DNA of 64,000 bases from Hyphomicrobium denitrificans 1NES1 (GTDB taxonomy: Bacteria > Pseudomonadota > Alphaproteobacteria > Rhizobiales > Hyphomicrobiaceae), in contig NC_021172.1 in assembly GCF_000230975.2 (NCBI RefSeq), positions 2,790,001 through 2,854,000 of the forward strand. The letters are read 5' to 3'. Both the position numbers and the translations under genes were made by a program. Below, piece after piece: positions 33,815 through 40,793 of the stretch. Position 1 is the stretch's first letter. Every line of letters begins with the position of its first letter. Under the pieces are notes generated by a model, which saw only the letters and a program-made list of their open reading frames with translations, made no database searches and was not told where the DNA came from.

Positions 33815-34570
33815 GTGAGCAACGACCCGCGCCAAGCGACGTACGCGCCGCTCAACACGTTAAAGAGCGTCACGAAAAATGTATGGCTGGTTGATGGGCC
33901 TTTGATCCGCTTTGGCCCGCCTGGGCTGAAGGTGCCGTTTCCGACGCGCATGACGATCATCAGGGTCGGCGCGTCCGATCTTTTCGTCCATTCGCCGACT
34001 GCGCTTACGCCGGAGCTGAAGGCTGAAGTTGCAAACCTGGGGCGTCCGCGATGGCTGATCGCGCCGAACAGGCTGCACTATTGGTGGGTGCCGCAGTGGA
34101 AGAAAGCCTTTCCGGACACGACCGTCTATCTCGCACCGCGCGTGGCCGAACAGGCAGGCGCGCGCATCGACGTCCCGTACTCGGAGCTTGATCGCGACGT
34201 GGGTTATCCGTGGGACGCCGACATCGCGACGCTTACCGTTACCGGCAGCTACATGACGGAAGTCGTGTTCTTCCACCGTGCGAGCCGAACGCTGCTCGTC
34301 GCCGACCTCATCGAAAATTTCGAGCCCCGCAAACTTTCGCTTGGAATGCGGTTTCTGACATGGCTTGGCGGCTGCCTCGATCCAGACGGCAGCATGCCTC
34401 GTGACATGCGCCTCTCGTACGGCAAGCAAAAGCCCGAGCTTCGCGCGGCGATCGAGAAGATGATCGCTTGGAACCCGGAGCGGATCATTCTCGCGCACGG
34501 TCGCTGGTATCAGCGCGACGGGGCGCAGGAACTCAAACGGGCGTTCCGGTGGGTTCTGCAGGCGGGCTGA
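33815..34570 (+). CDS. DUF4336-family protein
   Basis: A 251-residue protein of the DUF4336 family, distantly related to metallo-beta-lactamase folds. Conserved features are VWLVDGPLIRFGPPGLKVPFPTRM (named in part), DLFVHSPTAL, IAPNRLHYWWVPQWKKAFP, LLVADLIENF and IILAHGRWY at the end. It may be a hydrolase, but no activity is established. The GTG at 33815 lies six bases after GGAGG and is clearly better than the TTG at 33782, which lies inside a repeat. No signal peptide. Confidence 0.85.
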   Translation: MSNDPRQATYAPLNTLKSVTKNVWLVDGPLIRFGPPGLKVPFPTRMTIIRVGASDLFVHSPTALTPELKAEVANLGRPRWLIAPNRLHYWWVPQWKKAFPDTTVYLAPRVAEQAGARIDVPYSELDRDVGYPWDADIATLTVTGSYMTEVVFFHRASRTLLVADLIENFEPRKLSLGMRFLTWLGGCLDPDGSMPRDMRLSYGKQKPELRAAIEKMIAWNPERIILAHGRWYQRDGAQELKRAFRWVLQAG

Positions 34571-34598
34571 TACCGTTGCGAAGCGAGCGCCGGGCGCG

Positions 34599-35324
34599 TC
34601 AAATCCCCTGGCCTTCGACTTCCTTCTTCAGTTCGTCTCGCGCCGTCTCGCCGCCCTCGATATTCGGGTGAATCTTCAAAAGCTGGTCGTAGGCTTCGAG
34701 CGCGGCTTTCTTCTCGCCCATCTGCGTCAGGATCTTGGCCATGCCGTCAAGGGCGCGGAAGTGGTTCGGATCGAGTGCCAAAGCGCGCCGCAAGTCGCCG
34801 AGCGCCGCCGGATAATTGTTGAGCCGGTATTCTATGTATGCGCGGTGGCTCCACGCCTCGGCGTAATCGGGCGCCAGATCAACCGCCGCGTCGAGCAGCG
34901 GCAATGCCTTGTCGTTTTCATTCTTCGATGAGAACAGCTCGGCGCGGTCGATCAGCAGATTGACCGTGTCGCCACCGGACAGCCGCCAAAGCCGTTCGAT
35001 GGCCGCACCGATCTCGCCAGCCTGACGATGGTCACCCGTCGTCGCAAGAAAGGCGTAGAGATTGCTGAGGGTCTTCGACGCTTCTTCAGGGGACTTCGGC
35101 CAGGGCATGCCCATCATGCCGGGATCACCCCGTTGGGCCGTTCCGGGCTGCGGCGCCGTCGGTGGAGGTGCCTCACGCTTTGGAGGCGCTTGCGGCGGCG
35201 TAGGTGCCGGGGCCGGCTGTCCGGGAAACGGCTGGGTTTTCAAAAGCTCGTCGTCTGCCGCTGCCGGTACGGTGCCCACAGCCACGGCGAAGCCGATCAA
35301 TAGAATGCGCGCGCAAGCTATCAT
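34599..35324 (-). CDS. Exported TPR-repeat protein
   Basis: A 241-residue protein. A signal peptide (ARILLIGFAVAVGTVPAAA) leads to a Pro/Ala-rich linker, about residues 30-75. Then come at least three tetratricopeptide repeats: VNLLIDRAELFSSKNENDKALPLL, YAEAWSHRAYIEYRLNNYPAAL and FRALDGMAKILTQMGEKKAALEAY (each named in part). It is probably a periplasmic adaptor. No partner is evident. The rpmJ gene lies upstream on the same strand. Confidence 0.87.
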   Translation of the reverse strand: MIACARILLIGFAVAVGTVPAAADDELLKTQPFPGQPAPAPTPPQAPPKREAPPPTAPQPGTAQRGDPGMMGMPWPKSPEEASKTLSNLYAFLATTGDHRQAGEIGAAIERLWRLSGGDTVNLLIDRAELFSSKNENDKALPLLDAAVDLAPDYAEAWSHRAYIEYRLNNYPAALGDLRRALALDPNHFRALDGMAKILTQMGEKKAALEAYDQLLKIHPNIEGGETARDELKKEVEGQGI

Positions 35325-35408
35325 GCCCCGACCCTATCGAGCGGCGGGGAAGCGGTCAAAAAGAGTCTCGTGAATTCACAGTAACGTCCAAAGCGGCCGA
35401 AAACGGCA

Positions 35409-35534
35409 TCAGCCCTGGCGCGCCTTGAACCTGCGATGCGTCTTGTTGATCACGTAGACGCGCCCTTTGCGACGAACGACGCGATTATCGCGGTGCCGCG
35501 AACGGAGGGATTTCAAAGAGTTTCTAACTTTCAT
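35409..35534 (-). CDS. rpmJ: 50S ribosomal protein L36 (zinc-free type)
   Basis: A 41-residue, very basic protein, [18 protein letters not shown] continuing to [17 protein letters not shown] (named in part). Length and sequence match the alphaproteobacterial L36 form, in which the usual Cys/His zinc ligands are missing. ATG start at 35534. It lies 19 bases from the tRNA-Val gene read in the same direction. Confidence 0.95.
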   Translation of the reverse strand: MKVRNSLKSLRSRHRDNRVVRRKGRVYVINKTHRRFKARQG

Positions 35535-35553
35535 AACGACACCGGTTTAAGGA

Positions 35554-35628
35554 TGGTGGGCACTAGAGGGATCGAACCTCTGACCCCTACCATGTCAAGG
35601 TAGTGCTCTACCGCTGAGCTAAGTGCCC
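35554..35628 (-). tRNA. tRNA-Val (anticodon GAC)
   Basis: On the minus strand the acceptor arms GGGCACT and AGTGCCC pair perfectly, followed by discriminator A and an encoded CCA. The D-arm is AGCTCAGCGGTAGAGC. The anticodon stem CTACC/GGTAG holds the loop TTGACAT with anticodon GAC. The T-arm is CAGAGGTTCGATCCCTCT. 75 bases including CCA. Confidence 0.97.
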
Positions 35629-35717
35629 GAAGAAGCGAGCTTCTAGGGGGATTAATCCCTCCCGGTCAAGCCCTGAACGAGGGTTTCTTGGAATGTGCCG
35701 GAGTTGCCGCATGCAGA

Positions 35718-36104
35718 TCAAGCCGCAAGCAGGCGATCCACCTCGCGAACCAGATCCTTGAGGTGGAAGGGTTTCGACAATACCCGGGCTTCCTTGGGCG
35801 GCTGATTCTCGCTGTTGAGAACGACCGCGGCAAAGCCCGTTATGAACATGATCTTGAGATCGGGGTCGATCTCGCTGGCGCGGCGCGCAAGCTCGATGCC
35901 GTCCATCTTCGGCATCACGATGTCCGTCAGCAAAAGCGTGAACGGCTCTCGCTTCAGGCGCTCATAGGCTTCCTCGCCGTTCTCGAAAGCCACGACGTCG
36001 TAATGGGCTTTTTCCAATGCTTTGACGAGAAAACCGCGCATCGAATCGTCATCCTCCGCAAGCAGGATGCGGCGCAGCGGCAGGCTTGAGGGCTTAACAG
36101 GCAT
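35718..36104 (-). CDS. cpdR: CpdR-like single-domain response regulator
   Basis: A 128-residue receiver domain without an output domain. In Caulobacter, unphosphorylated CpdR primes the ClpXP protease for cell-cycle substrates. Receiver motifs are RILLAEDDDSMRGFL near residue 12, the phospho-acceptor Asp61 in LLTDIVMPKMDG, the Thr switch in FITGFAA and the Lys in LSKPFHLKDL. The C-terminus LLAA resembles the double-alanine end of Caulobacter CpdR. The ATG at 36104 is chosen, since the frame upstream lacks receiver character. Divergent from the amidohydrolase gene, a conserved neighbour in this order. Confidence 0.87.
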   Translation of the reverse strand: MPVKPSSLPLRRILLAEDDDSMRGFLVKALEKAHYDVVAFENGEEAYERLKREPFTLLLTDIVMPKMDGIELARRASEIDPDLKIMFITGFAAVVLNSENQPPKEARVLSKPFHLKDLVREVDRLLAA

Positions 36105-36370
36105 GGGAACTCTGAAATGAAGCGGAACTTGAACGTAACCGATACTGCACAGTTCGTCTGGCGCAAACTTGGCCCGAGTTTGGTAAACGGAGCATGAAAT
36201 TGTGGAGAGTTGCACCCAAGTCGCGCCTTACGAACTTCGACAGCGCATTTGGCGTTATTGGCCACCAGAGAGATTAAGTCACGCATGGACTTCCCCATCA
36301 CACGTTGGCAGAGTGTCGTTCCTCTGATCGTCAATTTGTCGCGGAAGCAATCGAAGGTACTCTTTCTCGA

Positions 36371-37270
36371 ATGTCCGAAACCCACCTTCACAGCGTGCCG
36401 TCCGCCTTTTTCCCATCCTTCGATGTCCTCCCGCCGCGCGTGCAAACTGCGCCCTTCGTTTTTTCATCGCCGCATTCGGGCCGGCTCTATCCGCCCGAGT
36501 TTGTTGCGATTTCACGGCTCGACCCGAAAACGCTCAGGCGGTCAGAGGACTGTTTCGTCGATAAGCTATTCTGCCCGGTCGCCGAACTGGGTGCGCCGCT
36601 GATCAGCGCCCGATTTCCGCGCGCCTACCTCGATCTCAACCGCGAACCTTACGAGCTTGATCCGGAACTCGTCGGTGAAGATCTTCCTGCGCATGCGAAC
36701 ACACAATCCATTCGTGTGGCCGGCGGCCTCGGGACGGTTGCCAGGATCGTGGCAGACGGTGAAGAAATTTATCCCAACCGACTGAGCCTCGAGAGCGTGC
36801 TCGATCGCATCGAGCAACTTTATTTTCCATTCCACGCCGAGCTGTCGCGACTTATCGCTCAGACCAACGAGATGTTTGGTTATGCGGTGCTGATCGACTG
36901 CCACTCGATGCCGTCGGCTGCGATGGCACCGGGCGGCGCACTACGGCCCGACATCGTGATCGGTGACCGCTTCGGAGCATCTTCCGACCCGCGCCTGACA
37001 CTGCTCGTTCGCAACGAATTTCAGCGGCGAGGTTTCAAGGTGCAACTGAACCGTCCCTATGCGGGCGGCTACATTACCGAACACCATGGACGTCCTGCCC
37101 ACGGTACACATGCGTTGCAGCTCGAGATCAATCGCGGGCTTTACATGAACGAAATGACGTTCGAGCCGAACAATGGCTATACCGCTCTTGCCAAGGCGCT
37201 CGATGAAATCGTCCGCTGTCTTTTTGCAGAAGTGCCGACCTTACTAGATTTTCGCGCTGCAGCGGAGTAA
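36371..37270 (+). CDS. N-formylglutamate amidohydrolase family protein
   Basis: Predicted zinc amidohydrolase that releases formate from N-formylglutamate, or acts on a similar substrate. Motifs are FVFSSPHSGRLYP near residue 27, the metal site region DLNREPYELDPELV near 84, IDCHSMPSAA near 175 and GGYITEHHGRPAHGTHALQLEINR (named in part) near 235. About 299 aa. The ATG at 36371 gives the expected MSETHLH start, although its ribosome binding site is weak. Nothing else of histidine degradation is nearby, so substrate is not certain. Confidence 0.88.
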   Translation: MSETHLHSVPSAFFPSFDVLPPRVQTAPFVFSSPHSGRLYPPEFVAISRLDPKTLRRSEDCFVDKLFCPVAELGAPLISARFPRAYLDLNREPYELDPELVGEDLPAHANTQSIRVAGGLGTVARIVADGEEIYPNRLSLESVLDRIEQLYFPFHAELSRLIAQTNEMFGYAVLIDCHSMPSAAMAPGGALRPDIVIGDRFGASSDPRLTLLVRNEFQRRGFKVQLNRPYAGGYITEHHGRPAHGTHALQLEINRGLYMNEMTFEPNNGYTALAKALDEIVRCLFAEVPTLLDFRAAAE

Positions 37271-37331
37271 GAGCGCTTTAGGGCGCCATACATTAACGGT
37301 CCCGCGAGCCAGCCCACAGCATTAACCGGCC

Positions 37332-37424
37332 AAGAAAAAGGGCCGTCCGATACTCGAACGGCCCAAGTCTAGGGAGGAAACGCCCAAGGAGGGCTGCGAA
37401 GCGCGAGCGAAAGCTCACATATCG
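37332..37424 (-). ncRNA. Small RNA candidate, copy 1 (anti-Shine-Dalgarno type)
   Basis: On the minus strand: a small hairpin GCCC-TCCTT-GGGC, then the single-stranded GTTTCCTCCCTAGACTT, then a strong terminator hairpin GGGCCGTTCGA-GTA-TCGGACGGCCC followed by TTTTTCTT. A candidate promoter (TTGTCC, 17 bases, TATTTT) would start it near 37424, giving about 90 nt. The exposed CCUCCC can pair with ribosome binding sites. The layout resembles the Rhizobiales suhB/mmgR (alpha-r8) RNA family, but I could not compare it with a covariance model. Confidence 0.6.
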
Positions 37425-37533
37425 CACTGCAAAAATAACGATGCATTGCATCATGGACAAATGCGAATTATGCAGAGCTGGAAGCTAAAAAGCGCGGATC
37501 TCGCATAGCTCACGCCGCCGGCCGGACCGGCAT

Positions 37534-37625
37534 AAAGAAAGGCCGTTCGTAAGAACGGCCCAAGTCTAGGGAGGAAACGCCCAAATTGGGCAGCGATTGC
37601 GAAGAAGCGTGTTCACACAACCGCA
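37534..37625 (-). ncRNA. Small RNA candidate, copy 2 (anti-Shine-Dalgarno type)
   Basis: Paralogue of the RNA at 37332, sharing 32 identical bases that span the CCTCCC segment and half of the terminator. Minus-strand order: GCCCAA-ATT-GGGC hairpin, GTTTCCTCCCTAGACTT, terminator stem GGCCGTTC-TTAC-GAACGGCC, then TTTCTTT. The 5' end is an estimate and no clear promoter is seen. The rest of the 37271-37820 gap holds the AT-rich promoter region of the phosphatase gene (37725-37790). Confidence 0.6.
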
Positions 37626-37820
37626 GGGCAAAGATGATCTGCTTCGGCGGCGCTCGCAATCTCCACGAGTATAGCCATAGCGCATTCGCAAATAGATGTA
37701 TCTAGCGCGCCACAACTTAGGTTACTTGGATATAACTGATTTAATATTGTACTTTGTTCCCAATAGATTTGCTCGCCATGTACCATCATAGGCAAGCACT
37801 TGAAAATACAAGGTGAGCGC

Positions 37821-38633
37821 GTGTCCGGGTCGTTGCCCGCAGCAGATTTCCAAGCCATCGTGCGAGTGGCTCATGAACTGGCCGATATTTCGGGCCCGGT
37901 CGTTCTCAAACACTTCCGCAAAGCCTTACCTGTGGAAAACAAGGCCGGCGGCGGCGCATTTGACCCGGTCACGAAGGCCGACAGGGGTGCAGAGAAGGCG
38001 ATTGTCCAAGCCCTTGCAGCGAAAATGCCCAACGACGGAGTTTTCGGCGAGGAGTTCGGTACGAAAGGGGGCGACAGTCCGTACCAGTGGGTCATCGATC
38101 CGATCGACGGGACGAGATCTTTCATCATCGGGTCGCCGCTGTGGGGCACTCTCATCGGCGTGCTGCGAGACGGAAAGCCGTTTTTCGGACTGATGGATCA
38201 GCCGTTTACGGGCGAACGTTTCTGGTCCGGCGACCGCGCATCCTATCACAGCGTCGGTGGCGGCCGGCCGGCACGTCTCAAGACACGCGCGTGTGCAAAT
38301 CTCGCAGATGCGGTGCTGGCGTCGACACATCCGGACCTGTTCGAAAGCGCAGACCAGGCTGCCGTTCTCGACCGCCTCAAAGCGTCCGCGCGGCTGACCC
38401 GATATGGCGGCGACTGCTATAATTATTGCCTGCTTGCGGCAGGGTTCATCGACATCGTGCTCGAACCGGGCCTCAAGCCCTACGATATCGTCGCGCTCAT
38501 TCCGATCATCGAAAGGGCGGGCGGGCGCGTCACGACATGGACGGGCGGCGCCGCGTCGAGCGGCGGCGACATCATCGCATGCGGCGATACCCGTCTGCAC
38601 GAAGCAGTGCTGACGCTGATCAATAAGGCTTAA
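37821..38633 (+). CDS. hisN: Inositol-monophosphatase-family phosphatase, histidinol-phosphatase (HisN) type
   Basis: A Mg-dependent phosphatase of about 270 aa. Metal-binding motifs are GEEFG near residue 74, DPIDGTRSFIIG near 91 and LKPYDIVALIPIIE near 215 (Tyr-Asp in place of the usual Trp-Asp). The segment RYGGDCYNYCLLAAGFIDIV is characteristic of the HisN subgroup, which dephosphorylates histidinol phosphate, rather than of SuhB proper. The GTG at 37821 follows AAGGTGAG. A TTG at 37800 is less likely. The stop overlaps that of the convergent hydrolase gene by four bases. Confidence 0.87.
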   Translation: MSGSLPAADFQAIVRVAHELADISGPVVLKHFRKALPVENKAGGGAFDPVTKADRGAEKAIVQALAAKMPNDGVFGEEFGTKGGDSPYQWVIDPIDGTRSFIIGSPLWGTLIGVLRDGKPFFGLMDQPFTGERFWSGDRASYHSVGGGRPARLKTRACANLADAVLASTHPDLFESADQAAVLDRLKASARLTRYGGDCYNYCLLAAGFIDIVLEPGLKPYDIVALIPIIERAGGRVTTWTGGAASSGGDIIACGDTRLHEAVLTLINKA

Positions 38634-39598
38634 GCCTTTTCCGACGATGTAGCCGTAATGCCCATGTAGGCATCGAAAGCGGCCCAGAAACGCTGGCGCA
38701 CTGCGTCTGTTTCCTGGAGGATCTCGTGGCGGGACCCCGGCATCAGAATGTGTGCGCCGAACTTCAGGTCGACGGCAAAGTCTTCAATCGCCTGGGTCGA
38801 GACGACTTTGTCGGCTCCGGCCGCGAAAAGCATCATCGGAACGCAGACATATTTCGGATAGTCGGGCCGAAGCAGCATGGCCGTGCTTCTGAGCGCCGCT
38901 CTCAGCCAGCCGACGGTCGGCGAGCCAGTTGCCAGTTCGGGGGCTGCCTCGATGACCGCTTTGTTGCGCGACCAGCGCACATGGTCCGACGTCAGCCGGT
39001 TCGTTTCAAAATCCTTGAAATCGTCCGGCTCGTCGCCTCCGCCCCGGACATACGCTCCGGCGAAGCCAAACAGGCACGCGACGTTCGCATAGATACGCGC
39101 GGCGGCAGGACTGACACCGAGCATATTTTGATGAATTGCGATCATCGGCGCCATGAGAACCATGCGGGCGAATGGGCTCGCCTCGTCCTGCGCATTGCGG
39201 AGAAGGATGTTGCCGCCAAGCGAATGGCCGAGCCCGATCAGCGGTTGAGGCAGCGCCGGCTTGACGATTTCGTCTATGAAGATCGCAAGATCGCGATCGT
39301 ATTCGGTGAAAGCGATAACGTGACCTTTGTGGGGGTTTGAGAGCAGGCGCTCGGAACCTCCCTGGCCTCTCAGATCGAAAGTCGCAACGGCAAAGCCGCG
39401 GCGGCGGAGATCCGCGATTACCTCAAAATATTTTTCGATGAATTCACCGCGCCCTTGCACGATGCAGACCGTGCCGCGAACCGGTCCGCGCGTCGGCTGC
39501 CAAAGTGCGGAACGCAGCTTGAGGCCGTCGTAGCCGTCAAATTCTGCAACCATCGCGCCGCTCGGCACCGGGTTGATCGAGAGTGATACGAGTTTCAT
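38630..39598 (-). CDS. Alpha/beta hydrolase, lysophospholipase/monoacylglycerol-lipase type
   Basis: A cytosolic serine hydrolase of the S33/Hydrolase_4 group, about 322 aa. The motifs are VQGRGEFIEKYFEVIADL near residue 47, ATFDLRGQGGSER, the nucleophile elbow GLGHSLGGNI near 124, and a C-terminal catalytic His in PGSRHEILQE with the Asp in FAAGADKVV just before. The ATG at 39598 lies after GGAGAG and is favoured over one 13 codons earlier. It converges on the hisN-like gene with a four-base overlap. Physiological substrate unknown. Confidence 0.9.
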   Translation of the reverse strand: MKLVSLSINPVPSGAMVAEFDGYDGLKLRSALWQPTRGPVRGTVCIVQGRGEFIEKYFEVIADLRRRGFAVATFDLRGQGGSERLLSNPHKGHVIAFTEYDRDLAIFIDEIVKPALPQPLIGLGHSLGGNILLRNAQDEASPFARMVLMAPMIAIHQNMLGVSPAAARIYANVACLFGFAGAYVRGGGDEPDDFKDFETNRLTSDHVRWSRNKAVIEAAPELATGSPTVGWLRAALRSTAMLLRPDYPKYVCVPMMLFAAGADKVVSTQAIEDFAVDLKFGAHILMPGSRHEILQETDAVRQRFWAAFDAYMGITATSSEKA

Positions 39599-39682
39599 GG
39601 CGCTCTCCGGCTTGCGGCGCGTCTGCGGCGTTAACAAAGTCTAGCGTGCCGCCTAGGCACTTGGCAGCCCATCGACGGGCCT

Positions 39683-39710
39683 CTTGAAGTAGAACTTGCT
39701 CTTCCTACCT
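39683..39710 (+). promoter_or_regulatory. Candidate heat-shock (RpoH) promoter for hsp20
   Basis: CTTGAA at 39683 and CCTACCT at 39704 are 15 bases apart, which approximates the RpoH consensus (CTTGAA and CCCCATnT-like -10). Transcription would start near 39718. Confidence 0.45.
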
Positions 39711-39717
39711 CTTTGTT

Positions 39718-39806
39718 GCGGTTGCCGCGAAGCGGGGCCGCACCAGGAAGAGCCGGACTCGATCGCCGGGCCGGCTCACATGTCGCTTCTCATGGAGGAT
39801 ATGTTC
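39718..39806 (+). promoter_or_regulatory. ROSE-like RNA thermometer candidate in the hsp20 leader
   Basis: The roughly 90-base leader folds into a strong stem (GAGCCGG...CCGGCTC, 39750-39777) and a last hairpin (39778-39804). In that hairpin ACAT...ATGT close a stem whose CTC/GAG inner part buries the GGAGGAT ribosome binding site, with the ROSE-like TCGCTTCTC on the opposite arm. The hsp20 start codon is two bases after it. Confidence 0.55.
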
Positions 39807-40259
39807 ATGCGACACACCGAATTTGCTCCCTTCTATCGTTCTGCCATCGGCTTCGACCGCCTGTTTCAGCTGTTGGATCAGTCGACGGGCTTCGACAGCG
39901 AATCGACCTATCCGCCCTACAATATCGAGCGGACTGGCGAAAATGCGTATCGCATCTCTCTTGCGGTGGCAGGTTTTTCACCCGAGGAGCTAAAAATCGA
40001 GGTCAAGGAACAGACGCTGTCTGTTTCCGGTGAGAAGGCCGCAGAAGCGGAGGGCAAGACCTACCTTCACCGTGGCATCGCAGCCCGGGCTTTCGAGCGG
40101 CGCTTCCAGCTTGCCGATCACGTCGACGTGACGGGCGCCAAGTTCGAGAACGGCCTCCTGCATGTCGATCTCGTCCGCAATGTTCCGGAAAGCAAAAAGC
40201 CGCGGACGATTGCGATCGGCTCCAGTGAGGCAAAGCAGCTTGAGGCTCAGGCCGCCTAG
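39807..40259 (+). CDS. Small heat-shock protein, Hsp20/IbpA family
   Basis: An ATP-independent holdase of 150 aa. The alpha-crystallin domain runs from YPPYNIERTGENAYRI (near residue 37) through the AVAGFSPEELKIEVKEQTLSVSGEK strands (named in part) to ENGLLHVDLVRNVPES. The N-terminus MRHTEFAPFYRSAIGFDRLFQLLD is typical of class A IbpA (named in part). I take the ATG at 39807 because it lies eight bases past GGAGG. Earlier in-frame ATGs would place the ribosome binding site inside the gene. Terminator at 40288. Confidence 0.93.
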   Translation: MRHTEFAPFYRSAIGFDRLFQLLDQSTGFDSESTYPPYNIERTGENAYRISLAVAGFSPEELKIEVKEQTLSVSGEKAAEAEGKTYLHRGIAARAFERRFQLADHVDVTGAKFENGLLHVDLVRNVPESKKPRTIAIGSSEAKQLEAQAA

Positions 40260-40287
40260 CAGACTTTAAACTCGTTGAAAATGCCGA

Positions 40288-40317
40288 GCAGCCGTGTGCT
40301 TTGCACGCGGCTGCTTT
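40288..40317 (+). terminator. Terminator hairpin after hsp20
   Basis: GCAGCCGTGTGC, loop TTT, GCACGCGGCTGC, then TTTGCC. A very stable stem with only a short T-run. Confidence 0.65.
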
Positions 40318-40793
40318 GCCATGCCGGTCCAACACCGCCGGCCTCGTCAATTTATCGCGTGAGCGCGCTGCTCGACTGTCCAAAAACGTCGTTCAAAAGT
40401 TATATGCTTTCCCACTTGTGTGTGGGTCGCAAATCTGTAGAATGAAGCACATAGGTCAGTATTGCTGACCTTTATTGGAACGCCGATGCTGCATTTGAAA
40501 GCACGTCCGCCAGATGCCCGGTCGCCTTCGACGGCGGCCGCGACGAAACGCATGCGTCGAAAATCGACGCGCTGACGGCGACCGCAGCTCGCGTAGCATT
40601 TCGGAACCCCAGACAAACGGTTGTCCAGGGTCGAAATTTCAACCGCGGTCCGTCGAAAAGCGCTCACAGGCGACGCATCAGCCGTCCCCGAATTGAAATG
40701 CAGATCGAGCCCAAATCCGATGGCTCCTGCCAATGAGATAAAAACTTACGAACGTTCATGATCAGAGGCCAGCGATGGCCGCACGAGGCAAAG
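40318..40793 (+). other. Long intergenic/leader region before gltB
   Basis: About 475 bases without a supported gene. Visible elements are hairpin CCCAC-TTGTGT-GTGGG (40411-40426), hairpin GGTCAG-TATTG-CTGACC followed by TTTATT (40454-40476, terminator-like), and GACAA...TTGTC near 40612-40625. The gltB promoter must lie here. A short terminated transcript around 40400-40476 is possible. Confidence 0.4.

Noticed and set aside
37613..37858. Minus-strand open frame of 81 codons in the small-RNA gap
   Set aside because: No ribosome binding site, crosses the hisN start and has no family resemblance.
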